From a virus: 31,664 bases of DNA. The stretch is from positions 1-31,664 of the IMG/VR virus record IMGVR_UViG_3300005265_000023, one strand, 5' to 3'. Below the pieces are notes generated by a model, which was not told the DNA's origin, did not search any database, and saw only the letters and a list, made by a program, of their open reading frames with translations. A program made the translations under genes and the position numbers. Below, piece after piece: positions 24,306 to 31,638 of this stretch. The number at the start of each line of letters is the position of its first letter. Position 1 is the stretch's first letter.

Positions 24306-24857
24306 ATGAAAAAATTTAAAGCATTAAAAGAAAAACTTAATAAAGAACATAAAACATATTACACTATTACAATAGATGAATATGAATGTTATCTTAGACG
24401 TCCTACTCGTGCAGATATGACAGTTATAATGAAGATTACAGCTAAAAATCAATTAAAAGGCATTGAATATATGATGCAAACTTGTTTTTTAGGTGGAGAT
24501 AAAGAAATTATAAATGAATCAGACCTGTTTTTATCAGCTGCATCAGTAGTTGAAGAGTTATTTGAAACAAAGGAAGCTATATTAAAGAAACTTGATAATA
24601 AAACATTTGAAGTTAAAATTGATAAATATTCTTGTATTCTTAAAAAGCCAAGTGTAAGTGATTTATCAATTATAATGGGATTAGCTGAATCTGACCCTAT
24701 TAAATCTAATGAAAAACTACTTGAAAGTTGCTGGGTATCTGGTGATGATGTTATTAAAACAGAAGATGAATTGTTTTTTGGTGTGTCGTCTGTAATAGGT
24801 GATATTATTAAAATACGTGAAGCGAGTATAAAAAAAAACTTGACCTCTATAAAATAA
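24306..24857 (+). CDS. Tail assembly chaperone (G-like, unshifted form)
   Basis: 183 aa made of two homologous halves: CYLRRPTRADMTVIMKI (28-44) with CILKKPSVSDLSIIMGL (110-126), and CFLGGD...AASVVEELFETKEA with CWVSGD...VSSVIGDIIKIREA. The position between tube and tape measure, together with the shift site near its end, identifies it as the upstream half of a tail chaperone pair such as lambda G/GT. It presumably coats the tape measure while the tube assembles. Start is preceded by five AAAAC units. Confidence 0.8.
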   Translation: MKKFKALKEKLNKEHKTYYTITIDEYECYLRRPTRADMTVIMKITAKNQLKGIEYMMQTCFLGGDKEIINESDLFLSAASVVEELFETKEAILKKLDNKTFEVKIDKYSCILKKPSVSDLSIIMGLAESDPIKSNEKLLESCWVSGDDVIKTEDELFFGVSSVIGDIIKIREASIKKNLTSIK

Positions 24858-25018
24858 GTGATTCACCTAATCGTGATATTTTACGTAAAGCTAATATCGC
24901 TATTAAACGATATTTACATATTGATCCAGCTACATTAAATGATGATGAATGGGCAGAAACTTATTCTAGTTTAATGTGGTTATTAAGTCAAGAAAATCCA
25001 TCAGATAAAACTAATTAA
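24306..25018 (+). CDS. Tail assembly chaperone (GT-like, -1 frameshift product)
   Basis: Joining the 24306 frame to the -1 frame at 24839 gives about 237 aa. The added 59 residues begin LDLYKISDSPNRDILRKANI and include IDPATLNDDEWAETYSSLMW and LLSQENP. That is the 'P..l.d.eW...y..l.w..' pattern of T-domain extensions, which bind the tape measure. There is no good start codon for this frame on its own, so it should be translated only by shifting. The next gene, the tape measure, starts 18 nt after its stop. Confidence 0.8.
24833..24839 (+). other. -1 ribosomal frameshift site A AAA AAC
   Basis: In the G-like frame the codons are ATA AAA AAA AAC, which form the classic A AAA AAC heptamer six codons before the stop. 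Slipping back one base at 24839 opens a frame of 59 codons to 25018. A run of eight A precedes the C. No strong stem-loop was seen directly downstream. Confidence 0.85.
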
Positions 25019-25036
25019 TAAAAATAAAAATAAATA

Positions 25037-27010
25037 ATGCCTAATATTAAATTTACAGTTTCATTGGATGATAGAATATCTAAAAGTTTAAAATCTATTA
25101 ATGATAAGTTTGCTAAATTCAATCCACTGAAGAAAACTCAAAAAGGTGTCGATAAGACTGTATCTAAAATGGAAGGTCTTAATAGACAAGTAGATAAAAC
25201 TGCAAATTCAATATTAAAACTCCAAAGAAAATCATTAACAGCTTCTAAAGAACAAAAGAAAGCTATTAATAAAGAGATTCAAGGTCACCGACAATTACAA
25301 CGTGAACTTAAACAAGAAATACGATTATTAAAGAAACGTGGAAAGTCTAGTAAATCAGGATTTCAAGCTCAAATCGGTGGAGGTGTATCTAAAGGTATGA
25401 CTAGTTTTGCCAGTAAAATGGGTGGAATTGGTGTTGGAATTGGTGCTATTTTTGGTGGAGGTATGATAGCAAAAGGAATCCTTGAAACAACTGCTGAAAT
25501 GGAAAAACTTAATGCAGTATTAACTAATACATTAGGTTCAACTAAAAAGGCAAGTGAATCGATGCAAATGATTACTGATATTGCATCTAAAACTCCATTT
25601 GAAGTTAATACCTTAACAGGGTCTTTTATTAAACTTGTTAATAGAGGATTTAAACCAACTAAAAATGAGATAATAAGTTTAGGTGATTTAGCATCATCTA
25701 CTGGAAAAGATTTTGATCAATTAGCAGAAGCATTACTTGATGCCCAAACTAGTGAATTTGAAAGACTTAAGGAATTTGGTATTAAAGCTGAAAAGAATGG
25801 TGATCTTGTTAAATTTACTTTTAAAGGAGTAACAACTGAAGTTAAAAACTCTGATAAAGCTATTACAGATTATATATTAAGTTTAGGTAAAGTTGAAGGA
25901 GTGAGCGGCTCAATGGCTGCAATATCAGAAACATTAACTGGTAAAGTATCTAATATGAAAGATGCATTTGCACAAACTCAATTAGTTATTGGTTCTGCGT
26001 TTAGTCCATTAATTATCAGTAGTTTAAATAAAATAATAGAACTAATTAACCGATTTAGACCAACATTAGAAGCAAATTTAATAAAGATAATGCCTAAAGT
26101 TGAAGTTGTATTTAATAACTTAATAAATTGGGTGGATGCCGTAGTTGCATCTTTTGATAATATTAAACTAATTATTGAACCATTAAAAACTGTATTTAAA
26201 AGATATATTGAACTATTTAATAACTGGGTTACATTAATAGGATTAGGTGGAGACAAGTTATCTACTATTAATAATATTGCTTTAGCATTAAGAGGTATCT
26301 TAGGATTAATTACCATTACACTTAGACCTCAGTTATGGTTATGGAATAAAATATTAACTATAGCAATAAATGTTAAAAGAATAGTTAATTCTATAACTGA
26401 ATGGTTAGATAAAAACAGAACAGTATTATATATAATCGGTGGTATTTTAACTGTTACTATATTACCAACTTTAATAGCTATTGCAGGAGTTACTGGACCT
26501 TTAGTTGTAGCAATTGGATTATTAGCATCTCCTTTATTAATAGCAGCTGGTGCGATATGGGGAATGTATGAAGGGATAAAAGCGTTAGCTGATTGGTTAG
26601 ACCCGCTTCCTGCTAAAGCAAATGCTGTTAATACTGAGTTCAAAAAAGTTTCAGATACAACAAGACGTATTAGTACGGATATGCAAAATGCATTAGATGC
26701 TACTGAAAAATTGAGAAAGAAATTGCTTGGTGGTCTTGGAGCTGGTGTTAAAAGTAGTGGTAAAAAGAAATCTACATATAAACCTATAACTTCTAATAAT
26801 AATAATAATAATAATACATTAACAGATAATGATACAGTATTAAAAACTGATAGAAGTGTAACAAATGTTACATTAAATGTTGATAAATTAGTTGAAGGTG
26901 GTATAAATATAACTACTCAAAACATACAAGAATCAAATATTAAAATACAAGAAATTGTCACAAAATCATTACAAAGAGCTTTAGCAGATGCAACAACTGT
27001 AAAAATATAA
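25037..27010 (+). CDS. Tail tape measure protein
   Basis: 657 aa. The start has a charged coiled-coil (about 30-100), then a glycine-rich stretch (GVSKGMTSFASKMGGIGVGI, about 118-137). The tape-measure N-terminal domain (TLGSTKKASESMQMITDIAS, then KTPFEVNTLTGSFIKL) follows at about 165-205. Hydrophobic helices lie at about 465-515 (NRTVLYIIGGILTVTILPTL and the next segment), and an Asn run at about 588-594. Length fixes tail length; by the usual 1.5 Angstrom per residue this would be about 0.1 micrometre, which is an estimate only. It directly follows the chaperone frameshift pair. Confidence 0.85.
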   Translation: MPNIKFTVSLDDRISKSLKSINDKFAKFNPLKKTQKGVDKTVSKMEGLNRQVDKTANSILKLQRKSLTASKEQKKAINKEIQGHRQLQRELKQEIRLLKKRGKSSKSGFQAQIGGGVSKGMTSFASKMGGIGVGIGAIFGGGMIAKGILETTAEMEKLNAVLTNTLGSTKKASESMQMITDIASKTPFEVNTLTGSFIKLVNRGFKPTKNEIISLGDLASSTGKDFDQLAEALLDAQTSEFERLKEFGIKAEKNGDLVKFTFKGVTTEVKNSDKAITDYILSLGKVEGVSGSMAAISETLTGKVSNMKDAFAQTQLVIGSAFSPLIISSLNKIIELINRFRPTLEANLIKIMPKVEVVFNNLINWVDAVVASFDNIKLIIEPLKTVFKRYIELFNNWVTLIGLGGDKLSTINNIALALRGILGLITITLRPQLWLWNKILTIAINVKRIVNSITEWLDKNRTVLYIIGGILTVTILPTLIAIAGVTGPLVVAIGLLASPLLIAAGAIWGMYEGIKALADWLDPLPAKANAVNTEFKKVSDTTRRISTDMQNALDATEKLRKKLLGGLGAGVKSSGKKKSTYKPITSNNNNNNNTLTDNDTVLKTDRSVTNVTLNVDKLVEGGINITTQNIQESNIKIQEIVTKSLQRALADATTVKI

Positions 27011-27017
27011 AAATATA

Positions 27018-27728
27018 ATGGCAAAAAATCAAATAGATATAATTAATAGAATTAATAGTGGAGTTCCTTATGTAGAGTTTTTAAGAGCTATAACAAGTAT
27101 TGAAGGTATAGATGCTAATATTTATAAAAACTCTATCGGTAAAAAAAATGAAAAAATAGATTATGCTAGCACATTAAATAGTATTGATATACAACTTGGT
27201 AGATCTCAAGATAATATTTATAATCCATTAGATAGTGGATTTACTGAATTTGGTAGGAGATCTATAACTTTAGGCACTCCTATCGGTGATAGATATGTTA
27301 GAATAGCACCAAAAGGTGCATTAACAATATCAGGACGAGAAGAAACTATTGTTGATTTAAATACTGCTATTATTAATGTTGTTAAACCTAAAGAAGTTGT
27401 ACAAACATTCGTAAATGGTCTTAATTATAAAGTTAATGAATATGTTGGTGAAGGAAATTATGAAATAAGTATCAAAGGATCATTTTTAGGTAATTTTGCG
27501 TGGGAATATGATATAGATACAATACAAGCATTTATTAATATAATGAGAGAAAAAACAAGTATTGATATTGCATCTAATTATCTTTTAGATATCTTTGAAA
27601 TAAACAGTATTGTGATATTAGATTATTCATTAGAACAAGATGAAACATATTCAAATGTAATTAATTATAATATTACAGCAGTATCAGATAATGATGAGAA
27701 CATATTTGTTCCTTATATAAAAAATTAA
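27018..27728 (+). CDS. Tail protein after the tape measure, DUF6046-like
   Basis: 236 aa. It is beta-rich, with EFGRRSITLGTPIGDRYVRI (about 75-94), LTISGREETIVDL and the strand-turn EYVGEGNYEISIKGSFLGNF (about 141-160). The pattern recalls the DUF6046 proteins that follow the tape measure in Bacteroidota myophages; the name is from memory and not searched. The position between tape measure and hub suits a hub-proximal baseplate protein. Only 7 nt separate it from the tape measure and 4 nt from the hub. Confidence 0.55.
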   Translation: MAKNQIDIINRINSGVPYVEFLRAITSIEGIDANIYKNSIGKKNEKIDYASTLNSIDIQLGRSQDNIYNPLDSGFTEFGRRSITLGTPIGDRYVRIAPKGALTISGREETIVDLNTAIINVVKPKEVVQTFVNGLNYKVNEYVGEGNYEISIKGSFLGNFAWEYDIDTIQAFINIMREKTSIDIASNYLLDIFEINSIVILDYSLEQDETYSNVINYNITAVSDNDENIFVPYIKN

Positions 27729-27732
27729 TTTT

Positions 27733-28818
27733 ATGCTTACTTTAACAAAACAAATAATAATAGAAGACACAACTGAAATAATAGGTGTTACATCTATTAA
27801 TATAGAATCTGATGTAGATACACTTACTGATAATTGTATTATAACTGTTCCACAAAAATATTCTATTATTAAAAACAAAAATCTTTATTATTTTAATAAT
27901 AAAAAATCAACGATTAGTATTGGTAATAGTATTAAAGTATATTTAGGATATAACAATGATAATAATTTAATATTTGATGGATTTATAGAAAGTTTTAATA
28001 AAGAAAACAATAAAATTAATATTAATTGTGAGGATTATATGTACAAAATTAAAAATGATAAACGTGTACAAAGATCATATAAAAGTATAACATTAGACGA
28101 TATGTTATTTACTACTGATAAAACAATTCAATCTATATTAACAAATTCTACTCCTGAAAAGGGTACTATTGTAGATTTTACATTTAGTAAGTTTAGGGTT
28201 GCTAATCCATTAAATCCTGCTGAAATATTAAATATTATCAAAGAACATTATGGATTCTATGTTTTTTTTAGAGATAATAAACTTTATGCTGGATTAAAAT
28301 ATCCATTATCAGGTAGTAATACTCATACATTTTATTATCCATATAATACAGCTGGAAATCCTATTATTAATAATGATTTAAAAAAACAATATACTGATAT
28401 AGATCAATTAATAGTTATTTATAACAGTATTCAGCAATCATCTACCAATGTTATAAAAAAATATGGTATTATAAATAATGGTGTAATTGAAATTGGTGAT
28501 GTAGATGATATAAAATATAAGAATAATAATTACAGTGAACGAGATAATACTATAACGATTAATATGGCTGGTGTAGATGTTACATCTATCAATGAATCTA
28601 TTAAAAATATATTACAAAAAAATAATACAGTAGGCTATTCTGGTTCTTTTAGTACTTTTGGTCAAAATGTTATTAAACACGGTGATATTATAGATTTATA
28701 TACAATAAATGATGATAATACAACACTAATTAAAGTTAGTAATTATGTTGATAAAGTTATAACAACATATAATAATAATGGATATAGACAAGAAATAACA
28801 TTAGGTTCTAGTATTTAA
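27733..28818 (+). CDS. Baseplate hub, gpD/gp44-like
   Basis: 361 aa. Alternating strands in the first 100 residues (SIKVYLGYNNDNNLIFDGFI at about 63-82, an OB- or tail-tube-like domain) and then a helix-rich middle (NPAEILNIIKEHYGFYVFFR at about 161-180) are the layout of late control gene D hubs. A last beta domain (FGQNVIKHGDIIDLYTIND) contains the 'G..v.v' loop. The hub connects tube, spike and wedge. It is the last gene before the terminator at 28826. Confidence 0.7.
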   Translation: MLTLTKQIIIEDTTEIIGVTSINIESDVDTLTDNCIITVPQKYSIIKNKNLYYFNNKKSTISIGNSIKVYLGYNNDNNLIFDGFIESFNKENNKININCEDYMYKIKNDKRVQRSYKSITLDDMLFTTDKTIQSILTNSTPEKGTIVDFTFSKFRVANPLNPAEILNIIKEHYGFYVFFRDNKLYAGLKYPLSGSNTHTFYYPYNTAGNPIINNDLKKQYTDIDQLIVIYNSIQQSSTNVIKKYGIINNGVIEIGDVDDIKYKNNNYSERDNTITINMAGVDVTSINESIKNILQKNNTVGYSGSFSTFGQNVIKHGDIIDLYTINDDNTTLIKVSNYVDKVITTYNNNGYRQEITLGSSI

Positions 28819-28825
28819 AACATAT

Positions 28826-28882
28826 AATACAATGATTTAGTTGACTTTTAGTTGTTTTGTAGTCGATTAAATCCATTGTATT
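28826..28882. terminator. Bidirectional terminator at the end of the late operon
   Basis: AATACAATG at 28826-28834 pairs with CATTGTATT at 28874-28882. An inner arm continues it (ATTTAGTTGAC with GTCGATTAAAT, two G-U pairs and one bulged C), giving about 20 bp in all. It overlaps the end of the convergent minus-strand gene, so it can end transcripts from both sides. Confidence 0.7.
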
Positions 28883-29319
28883 TTATATTTTGCGTCTTTA
28901 TGATCTAATAAAAATACTTTTTTTGATACTTTTTTACCTGAATTATGGAATCCTGATGCAGTAGTTTCATTCATTAATCGCCAAACAGGGTTACACGGTT
29001 TTGTTGTAGTAAGATTCCATATTAATATTGTATTGTCTTTCGGAAAATAGTTTATATAAAATATCACAATTGGTTTACCTTTAGATTGAAGTTTATCATA
29101 CTTATTTATCATTGCTTTATATTTCGAAACTTCTAAGATCCAATCAAATGTTGTATGTGTAAAATCTCTTCTAATTTTAAATTCGCCGATGACAATTTTG
29201 TTTTCATATTCTATTTCTAGATCTAATCTATTGAATCTAGTTGTTAGTGCATTTTTAGAGAACAGTTTTGTTAATATTTCGTGTTCTACTTTTTCATAAA
29301 TGTTAATATCGTTGTTCAT
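28867..29319 (-). CDS. PD-(D/E)XK-like nuclease
   Basis: 150 aa. RFNRLDLEIEYENKIVIGEF (28-47) followed by KIR gives a candidate metal site D33...E46-x-K48, and a downstream helix has VSKYKAMINKY (64-74). That is the core of small PD-(D/E)XK enzymes, in which an acidic residue, an E-x-K strand and a following helix surround the DNA. It could be a junction resolvase, a repair or recombination nuclease, or a defence/counter-defence factor. The gene is monocistronic, minus-strand and convergent with the late operon. A weak promoter (TTTAGA, then TATATA run) lies upstream near 29357-29330. Confidence 0.55.
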   Translation of the reverse strand: MNNDINIYEKVEHEILTKLFSKNALTTRFNRLDLEIEYENKIVIGEFKIRRDFTHTTFDWILEVSKYKAMINKYDKLQSKGKPIVIFYINYFPKDNTILIWNLTTTKPCNPVWRLMNETTASGFHNSGKKVSKKVFLLDHKDAKYKIQWI

Positions 29320-29644
29320 TTAAATATATTGTTTATTATATATATATATATATCTAAAATGTGAAAGCCAATATGAGCATTTTTATTTACTTTAAGTATA
29401 AATACCGCAATATAATTAATTTAAAAAATGAAAATCGATCTTTATTTAATTATCTTAAATCCTTATTAATAAGATTTAGGACATCATTGAATATTAATTT
29501 TTTTTATTTTTCATTTTTCAATTAATTTATTTTTTTTATTTAATCTTTTTATAACTATTTTTTATAATATTGAACGCACTAAAAATTTAAAAATAAAGTT
29601 TAAAAAAGAAAAAAGGAGAAAAAAAAAAGAAAAACATTCCTCGC
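29320..29644. other. AT-rich non-coding spacer
   Basis: No gene seen. It contains an (AT) run at 29336-29352, the probable promoter of the minus-strand nuclease gene, an imperfect palindrome at 29456-29478 (taaat ... attta), poly-T and poly-A tracts, and an A/G-rich segment (29605-29637) leading into the repeats that follow. Confidence 0.5.
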
Positions 29645-29704
29645 AAGTGAAGTTAATCACAAGCGAAGTAAAAGCGAAGTAAAAGCGAAGTAAAAGCGAA
29701 GTAA
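29645..29704. repeat. 11-bp iteron-like array
   Basis: Four perfect head-to-tail copies of aagcgaagtaa start at 29661, 29672, 29683 and 29694. A diverged copy, aagtgaagtta, sits at 29645-29655. The unit equals about one helical turn, so sites would lie on one face of the DNA. They are G-rich compared with the surroundings. Confidence 0.85.
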
Positions 29705-29714
29705 ATTAATATAA

Positions 29715-29749
29715 CATTTCCACCGTAGCAATAGCGGAGGTGAGAAATG
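29715..29749 (+). ncRNA. Candidate small RNA hairpin before a terminator
   Basis: CATTT/AAATG (29715-29719 with 29745-29749) encloses CCaCCG/CGGaGG (29720-29725 with 29735-29740), with a 9-nt loop tagcaatag and four unpaired bases on the 3' side. It is one of the most GC-rich spots in the window. It is followed 9 nt later by an intrinsic terminator, with no ORF between the repeats and the terminator, so a short non-coding transcript is likely. Confidence 0.5.
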
Positions 29750-29757
29750 CTTTAAGC

Positions 29758-29787
29758 AGACCCAAAATGATTTAAGGGTCTTTTTTT
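29758..29787 (+). terminator. Intrinsic terminator
   Basis: AGACCC at 29758-29763 pairs with GGGTCT at 29776-29781, followed by seven T. It ends a transcript that holds only the iteron array and hairpin, since no gene precedes it on the plus strand within 900 nt. Confidence 0.8.
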
Positions 29788-29795
29788 GTGATTTA

Positions 29796-29831
29796 TTTAT
29801 GGAGCATCTTGTTGTATTAATATATAAAGTA
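29796..29831 (+). promoter_or_regulatory. Promoter before the broken gene at 29837
   Basis: TTAATATATAAAGTA at 29817-29831, identical to the boxes before the baseplate and capsid operons, with TTTATG 21 nt upstream in place of TTTAGT. The start codon follows after 5 nt. Confidence 0.6.
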
Positions 29832-29836
29832 AACAA

Positions 29837-30272
29837 ATGACGACAATAGTTTATAATCCAAAGGGACGTAGTTGGAAGAGAGGTGTTTATACAATGATTC
29901 CATCAATTATTAATATGTATAAAGAAGTATATAATACAGATGTTATTAATATTAATGATGCCTATGTAAGTAAATCTTGGAAAGAAACATATAAAATGCT
30001 TGATGATGTTATAGAAAAATATAATATAACTTCTTTAATATTAATAGGAAAGCATAATGTTAAGATAATGTTAAGATAATGCAATTTGTTCGAGATCCAC
30101 TTGAATATTATTATACTTTTATAATACTAATAAATTATTATACTTTTATAATACTAATAAATTATTATACTTTTATAATACTAATAAATTATTAAAAGAT
30201 TCAAATGATTATAAAAAGTTCACTGATATTAATTATTATCGTGAATTTAATAGTCTTTTAGAGAATTTATAA
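29837..30272 (+). pseudogene. Broken gene, frame lost by an 11-bp duplication
   Basis: The first 80 codons read normally (MTTIVYNPKGRSWKRGVYTM, ending TSLILIGKHNVKIM). There, a perfect 11-bp tandem duplication (gttaagataat, 30059-30080) causes a stop. Removing one copy lets the frame continue as NVKIMQFVRDPLEYYYTFI. Next come three 27-bp repeats, and a plausible C-terminal stretch (NKLLKDSNDYKKFTDINYYR) in yet another frame ends at 30272. So at least two frame disruptions exist. The N-terminal part looks like an alpha/beta nucleotide-type fold, unassigned. It could also be expressed as an 80-aa truncated protein from its good promoter. Confidence 0.6.
30107..30187. repeat. Three tandem 27-bp repeats
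   Basis: Perfect copies of a unit beginning attattatac and ending tactaataa at 30107, 30134 and 30161. The unit is a multiple of three, and all copies stay in frame within each reading frame. They lie inside the broken gene. Each unit contains the palindrome-like tattata...tataata. Confidence 0.9.
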
Positions 30273-30745
30273 CGTTTAATCCAATAACTATTCCACGTAA
30301 CATCACCTATCTCATTGATAATCACACCTTTACTCGTGGAATGAATTATACGTCCGTTATTAATATACATTGCGACGTGTGAAACTGGATTATTAAAGAA
30401 CAATAAATCGCCAGATTGTAAACTATCAATAGTAACTTTGCCACCTAATAAACTCATTCTGTAGCTTGTTCTTGGTAGATTAATATTATCTATATCTTTA
30501 TATAATTGTAAAATAAGTCCTGAGCAATCTGTTGCTTTTTTATTTGCTGAACCATAATTGTAAGGAATTCCTAAATAAGTTTTTGAAATGTTTAATATTA
30601 ATTCTGTTTGGATACTTAATTTTGAAGTAAATAGCATCTCGTTAATAGGTTCTTTGTCGATTAATATGGAAGTACTGTTTCGAGTCGTTATCGGACACAA
30701 AAGAAAAAGTACTGTTATAATAAAATATAGTATAACGCGCTTCAT
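30236..30745 (-). CDS. NlpC/P60 family peptidoglycan hydrolase
   Basis: 169 aa. An N-terminal hydrophobic stretch (residues 5-19, VILYFIITVLFLLCP) is a signal peptide or anchor; C17 is not in a canonical lipobox. The catalytic domain has GIPYNYGSANKKATDCSGLI (59-78) with nucleophile C74, GDLLFFNN (112-119), SHVAMYI with H123, and IIHSTSKGV with H135 as the third residue. All catalytic positions are present. The family cleaves cell-wall peptide bonds, probably D-Glu-DAP links. It is the best lysin candidate of the phage. It is preceded by a 39-aa gene and the GIY-YIG gene on the same strand. Confidence 0.85.
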   Translation of the reverse strand: MKRVILYFIITVLFLLCPITTRNSTSILIDKEPINEMLFTSKLSIQTELILNISKTYLGIPYNYGSANKKATDCSGLILQLYKDIDNINLPRTSYRMSLLGGKVTIDSLQSGDLLFFNNPVSHVAMYINNGRIIHSTSKGVIINEIGDVTWNSYWIKRYKFSKRLLNSR

Positions 30746-30787
30746 ATGGTATTTATGTATATTATATTTTTATATCATTCTTTTATA

Positions 30788-30907
30788 TCATTCTTTTAAT
30801 ATAAGTTTTTTTAACTCTTCTGCTGATAAATCTTTAATATCATCTTGATTATCTTTTGGCGTTATCTTCACTTTTAGTTTTGATTTTTTAGTTGTATATT
30901 CTGCCAT
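30788..30907 (-). CDS. 39-aa unknown peptide
   Basis: MAEYTTKKSKLKVKITPKDN, followed by QDDIKDLSAEELKKLILKE. The basic N-terminal and acidic helical C-terminal halves are normal for a small phage protein. It begins 34 nt after the GIY-YIG gene and ends 42 nt before the hydrolase. Downstream, a 13-bp direct repeat (atatcattctttt) occurs twice at 30773-30797. The A-rich spacer before its ATG fits the start style of the window. No family is recognised. Confidence 0.55.
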   Translation of the reverse strand: MAEYTTKKSKLKVKITPKDNQDDIKDLSAEELKKLILKE

Positions 30908-30941
30908 AGTTTTATTATTATTTTATTGTTTATTTTATTGT

Positions 30942-31247
30942 TTATTTCCAACCATCTTTAATATTAGGTATCTTTTGTTGAAGTTGATTGGGATCTTTAT
31001 TAAAATGGTAATCCAGTATTAAATACATCTCCATACGTTTACATTCCACTTTAGATCCTTCATAAATTGATTCTAAGGTTATATCTTCCTTTATGCAGTT
31101 GTTATCACGTAAATAGTTATAAAGCTTCTTAGATTGCATCTTAGAGTAGTTATAACGGTGTTGATATTGTCTTCTTTTAATATTGTTTGTTCTTCCAATA
31201 TAAATTATAATGTTATTATGTTTTATGTTATAAACAAAATTGGTCAT
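30942..31247 (-). CDS. GIY-YIG nuclease-like protein
   Basis: 101 aa. FVYNIKHNNIIIYIGRT at 4-20 is the GIY-YIG core with Y6 in strand one and Y16-I-G18 in strand two. R19 and the R25/R26 pair are the expected helix arginines, and the E in SKVECKRMEMYLI (65-77) is the metal ligand candidate. Length fits a single-domain enzyme without a DNA-binding tail. Possible roles are a homing-type endonuclease or a DNA repair nick. It is the first gene of the minus-strand lysis/accessory operon, and a damaged second copy of its 5' third lies at 31500-31638. Confidence 0.75.
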   Translation of the reverse strand: MTNFVYNIKHNNIIIYIGRTNNIKRRQYQHRYNYSKMQSKKLYNYLRDNNCIKEDITLESIYEGSKVECKRMEMYLILDYHFNKDPNQLQQKIPNIKDGWK

Positions 31248-31262
31248 ATTAAAATGTTTAAG

Positions 31263-31294
31263 TTATATATTAACATCATACAATACTTACTAAA
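31263..31294 (-). promoter_or_regulatory. Promoter of the GIY-YIG/lysin operon
   Basis: Read on the minus strand: TTTAGT at 31294-31289, 15 nt, then TTAATATATAA at 31273-31263; the start codon is at 31247. This is the phage-type promoter with one extra spacer base. The same stretch (31252-31310) is related to the 65-bp repeats at 91-283. Confidence 0.65.
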
Positions 31295-31312
31295 TAATAT
31301 TAAAAAAAGGAA

Positions 31313-31388
31313 AAAAAAGGAACAAGTTTTGTATGTTACTTCTATAAGGAATTACATAAAAAGCACTACAAAACTTGTTTCCTTTTTT
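31313..31388. terminator. Long inverted repeat, bidirectional terminator
   Basis: The arms 31313-31333 and 31367-31388 pair over 21 bp with one bulged T. The inner part is CAAGTTTTGTA with TACAAAACTTG, and the outer part gives A-runs on one side and T-runs on the other on both strands. The loop is 33 nt. It isolates the lysis operon from the terminal repeats. Confidence 0.75.
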
Positions 31389-31394
31389 GCAGTT

Positions 31395-31462
31395 AAAAGG
31401 CTCATTACCAAGCCTAAGTTCGTTAAAATGTGCAAAAAGTAAACAGTAAAAACAGTAAAAAA
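31395..31462. repeat. Terminal repeat, right copy
   Basis: Matches 5-80 at the left end, with differences only in A-run lengths and in the atgcg/atgtgc segment. It sits between the long inverted repeat and the damaged GIY-YIG copy. Confidence 0.8.
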
Positions 31463-31499
31463 ATAAAGTGAAATTAAGAAACAAAAAAAAGCTATATAT

Positions 31500-31638
31500 G
31501 AGTAGTTATAACGAGGTGATATTGTCTTCCTTTAATATTGTTTGTCTTTTTCTAATGTAAATTATAATGTTATTATGTTTAAGTTGTAAACTAAATTGGT
31601 CAAAATAAAATATTTATGTTGTAAACAAAATTGGTCAT
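31500..31638 (-). pseudogene. Damaged second copy of the GIY-YIG 5' end
   Basis: The segment matches 31144-31247, the first 34 codons of the intact gene, with scattered changes. Translation from the ATG at 31638 gives MTNFVYNINILF and then a stop, because an insertion of about 35 bp repeats the local sequence ggtca...gtttac. Further indels follow. Part of the 5' leader (tgttcaagttgt, 31644-31656) is also retained. It is a remnant and not a gene. Confidence 0.75.

Noticed and set aside
29837-30079. Uracil-DNA-glycosylase-like fold for the truncated protein
   Set aside because: Only a loose resemblance (LIGK near the end); no catalytic motif is visible in 80 residues.
30588-30848. Plus-strand frame of 86 codons
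   Set aside because: Antisense to the signal-peptide end of the NlpC/P60 gene and the 39-aa gene; no start context.
31134-31442. Plus-strand frame of 102 codons near the right end
   Set aside because: Runs antisense to the GIY-YIG gene, through its promoter, the inverted repeat and the terminal repeat.
5-31462. Exact terminal redundancy or assembly overlap between both ends
   Set aside because: The copies at 5-80 and 31395-31462 differ by several indels and lie 200 nt from the right edge, so they are diverged repeats.
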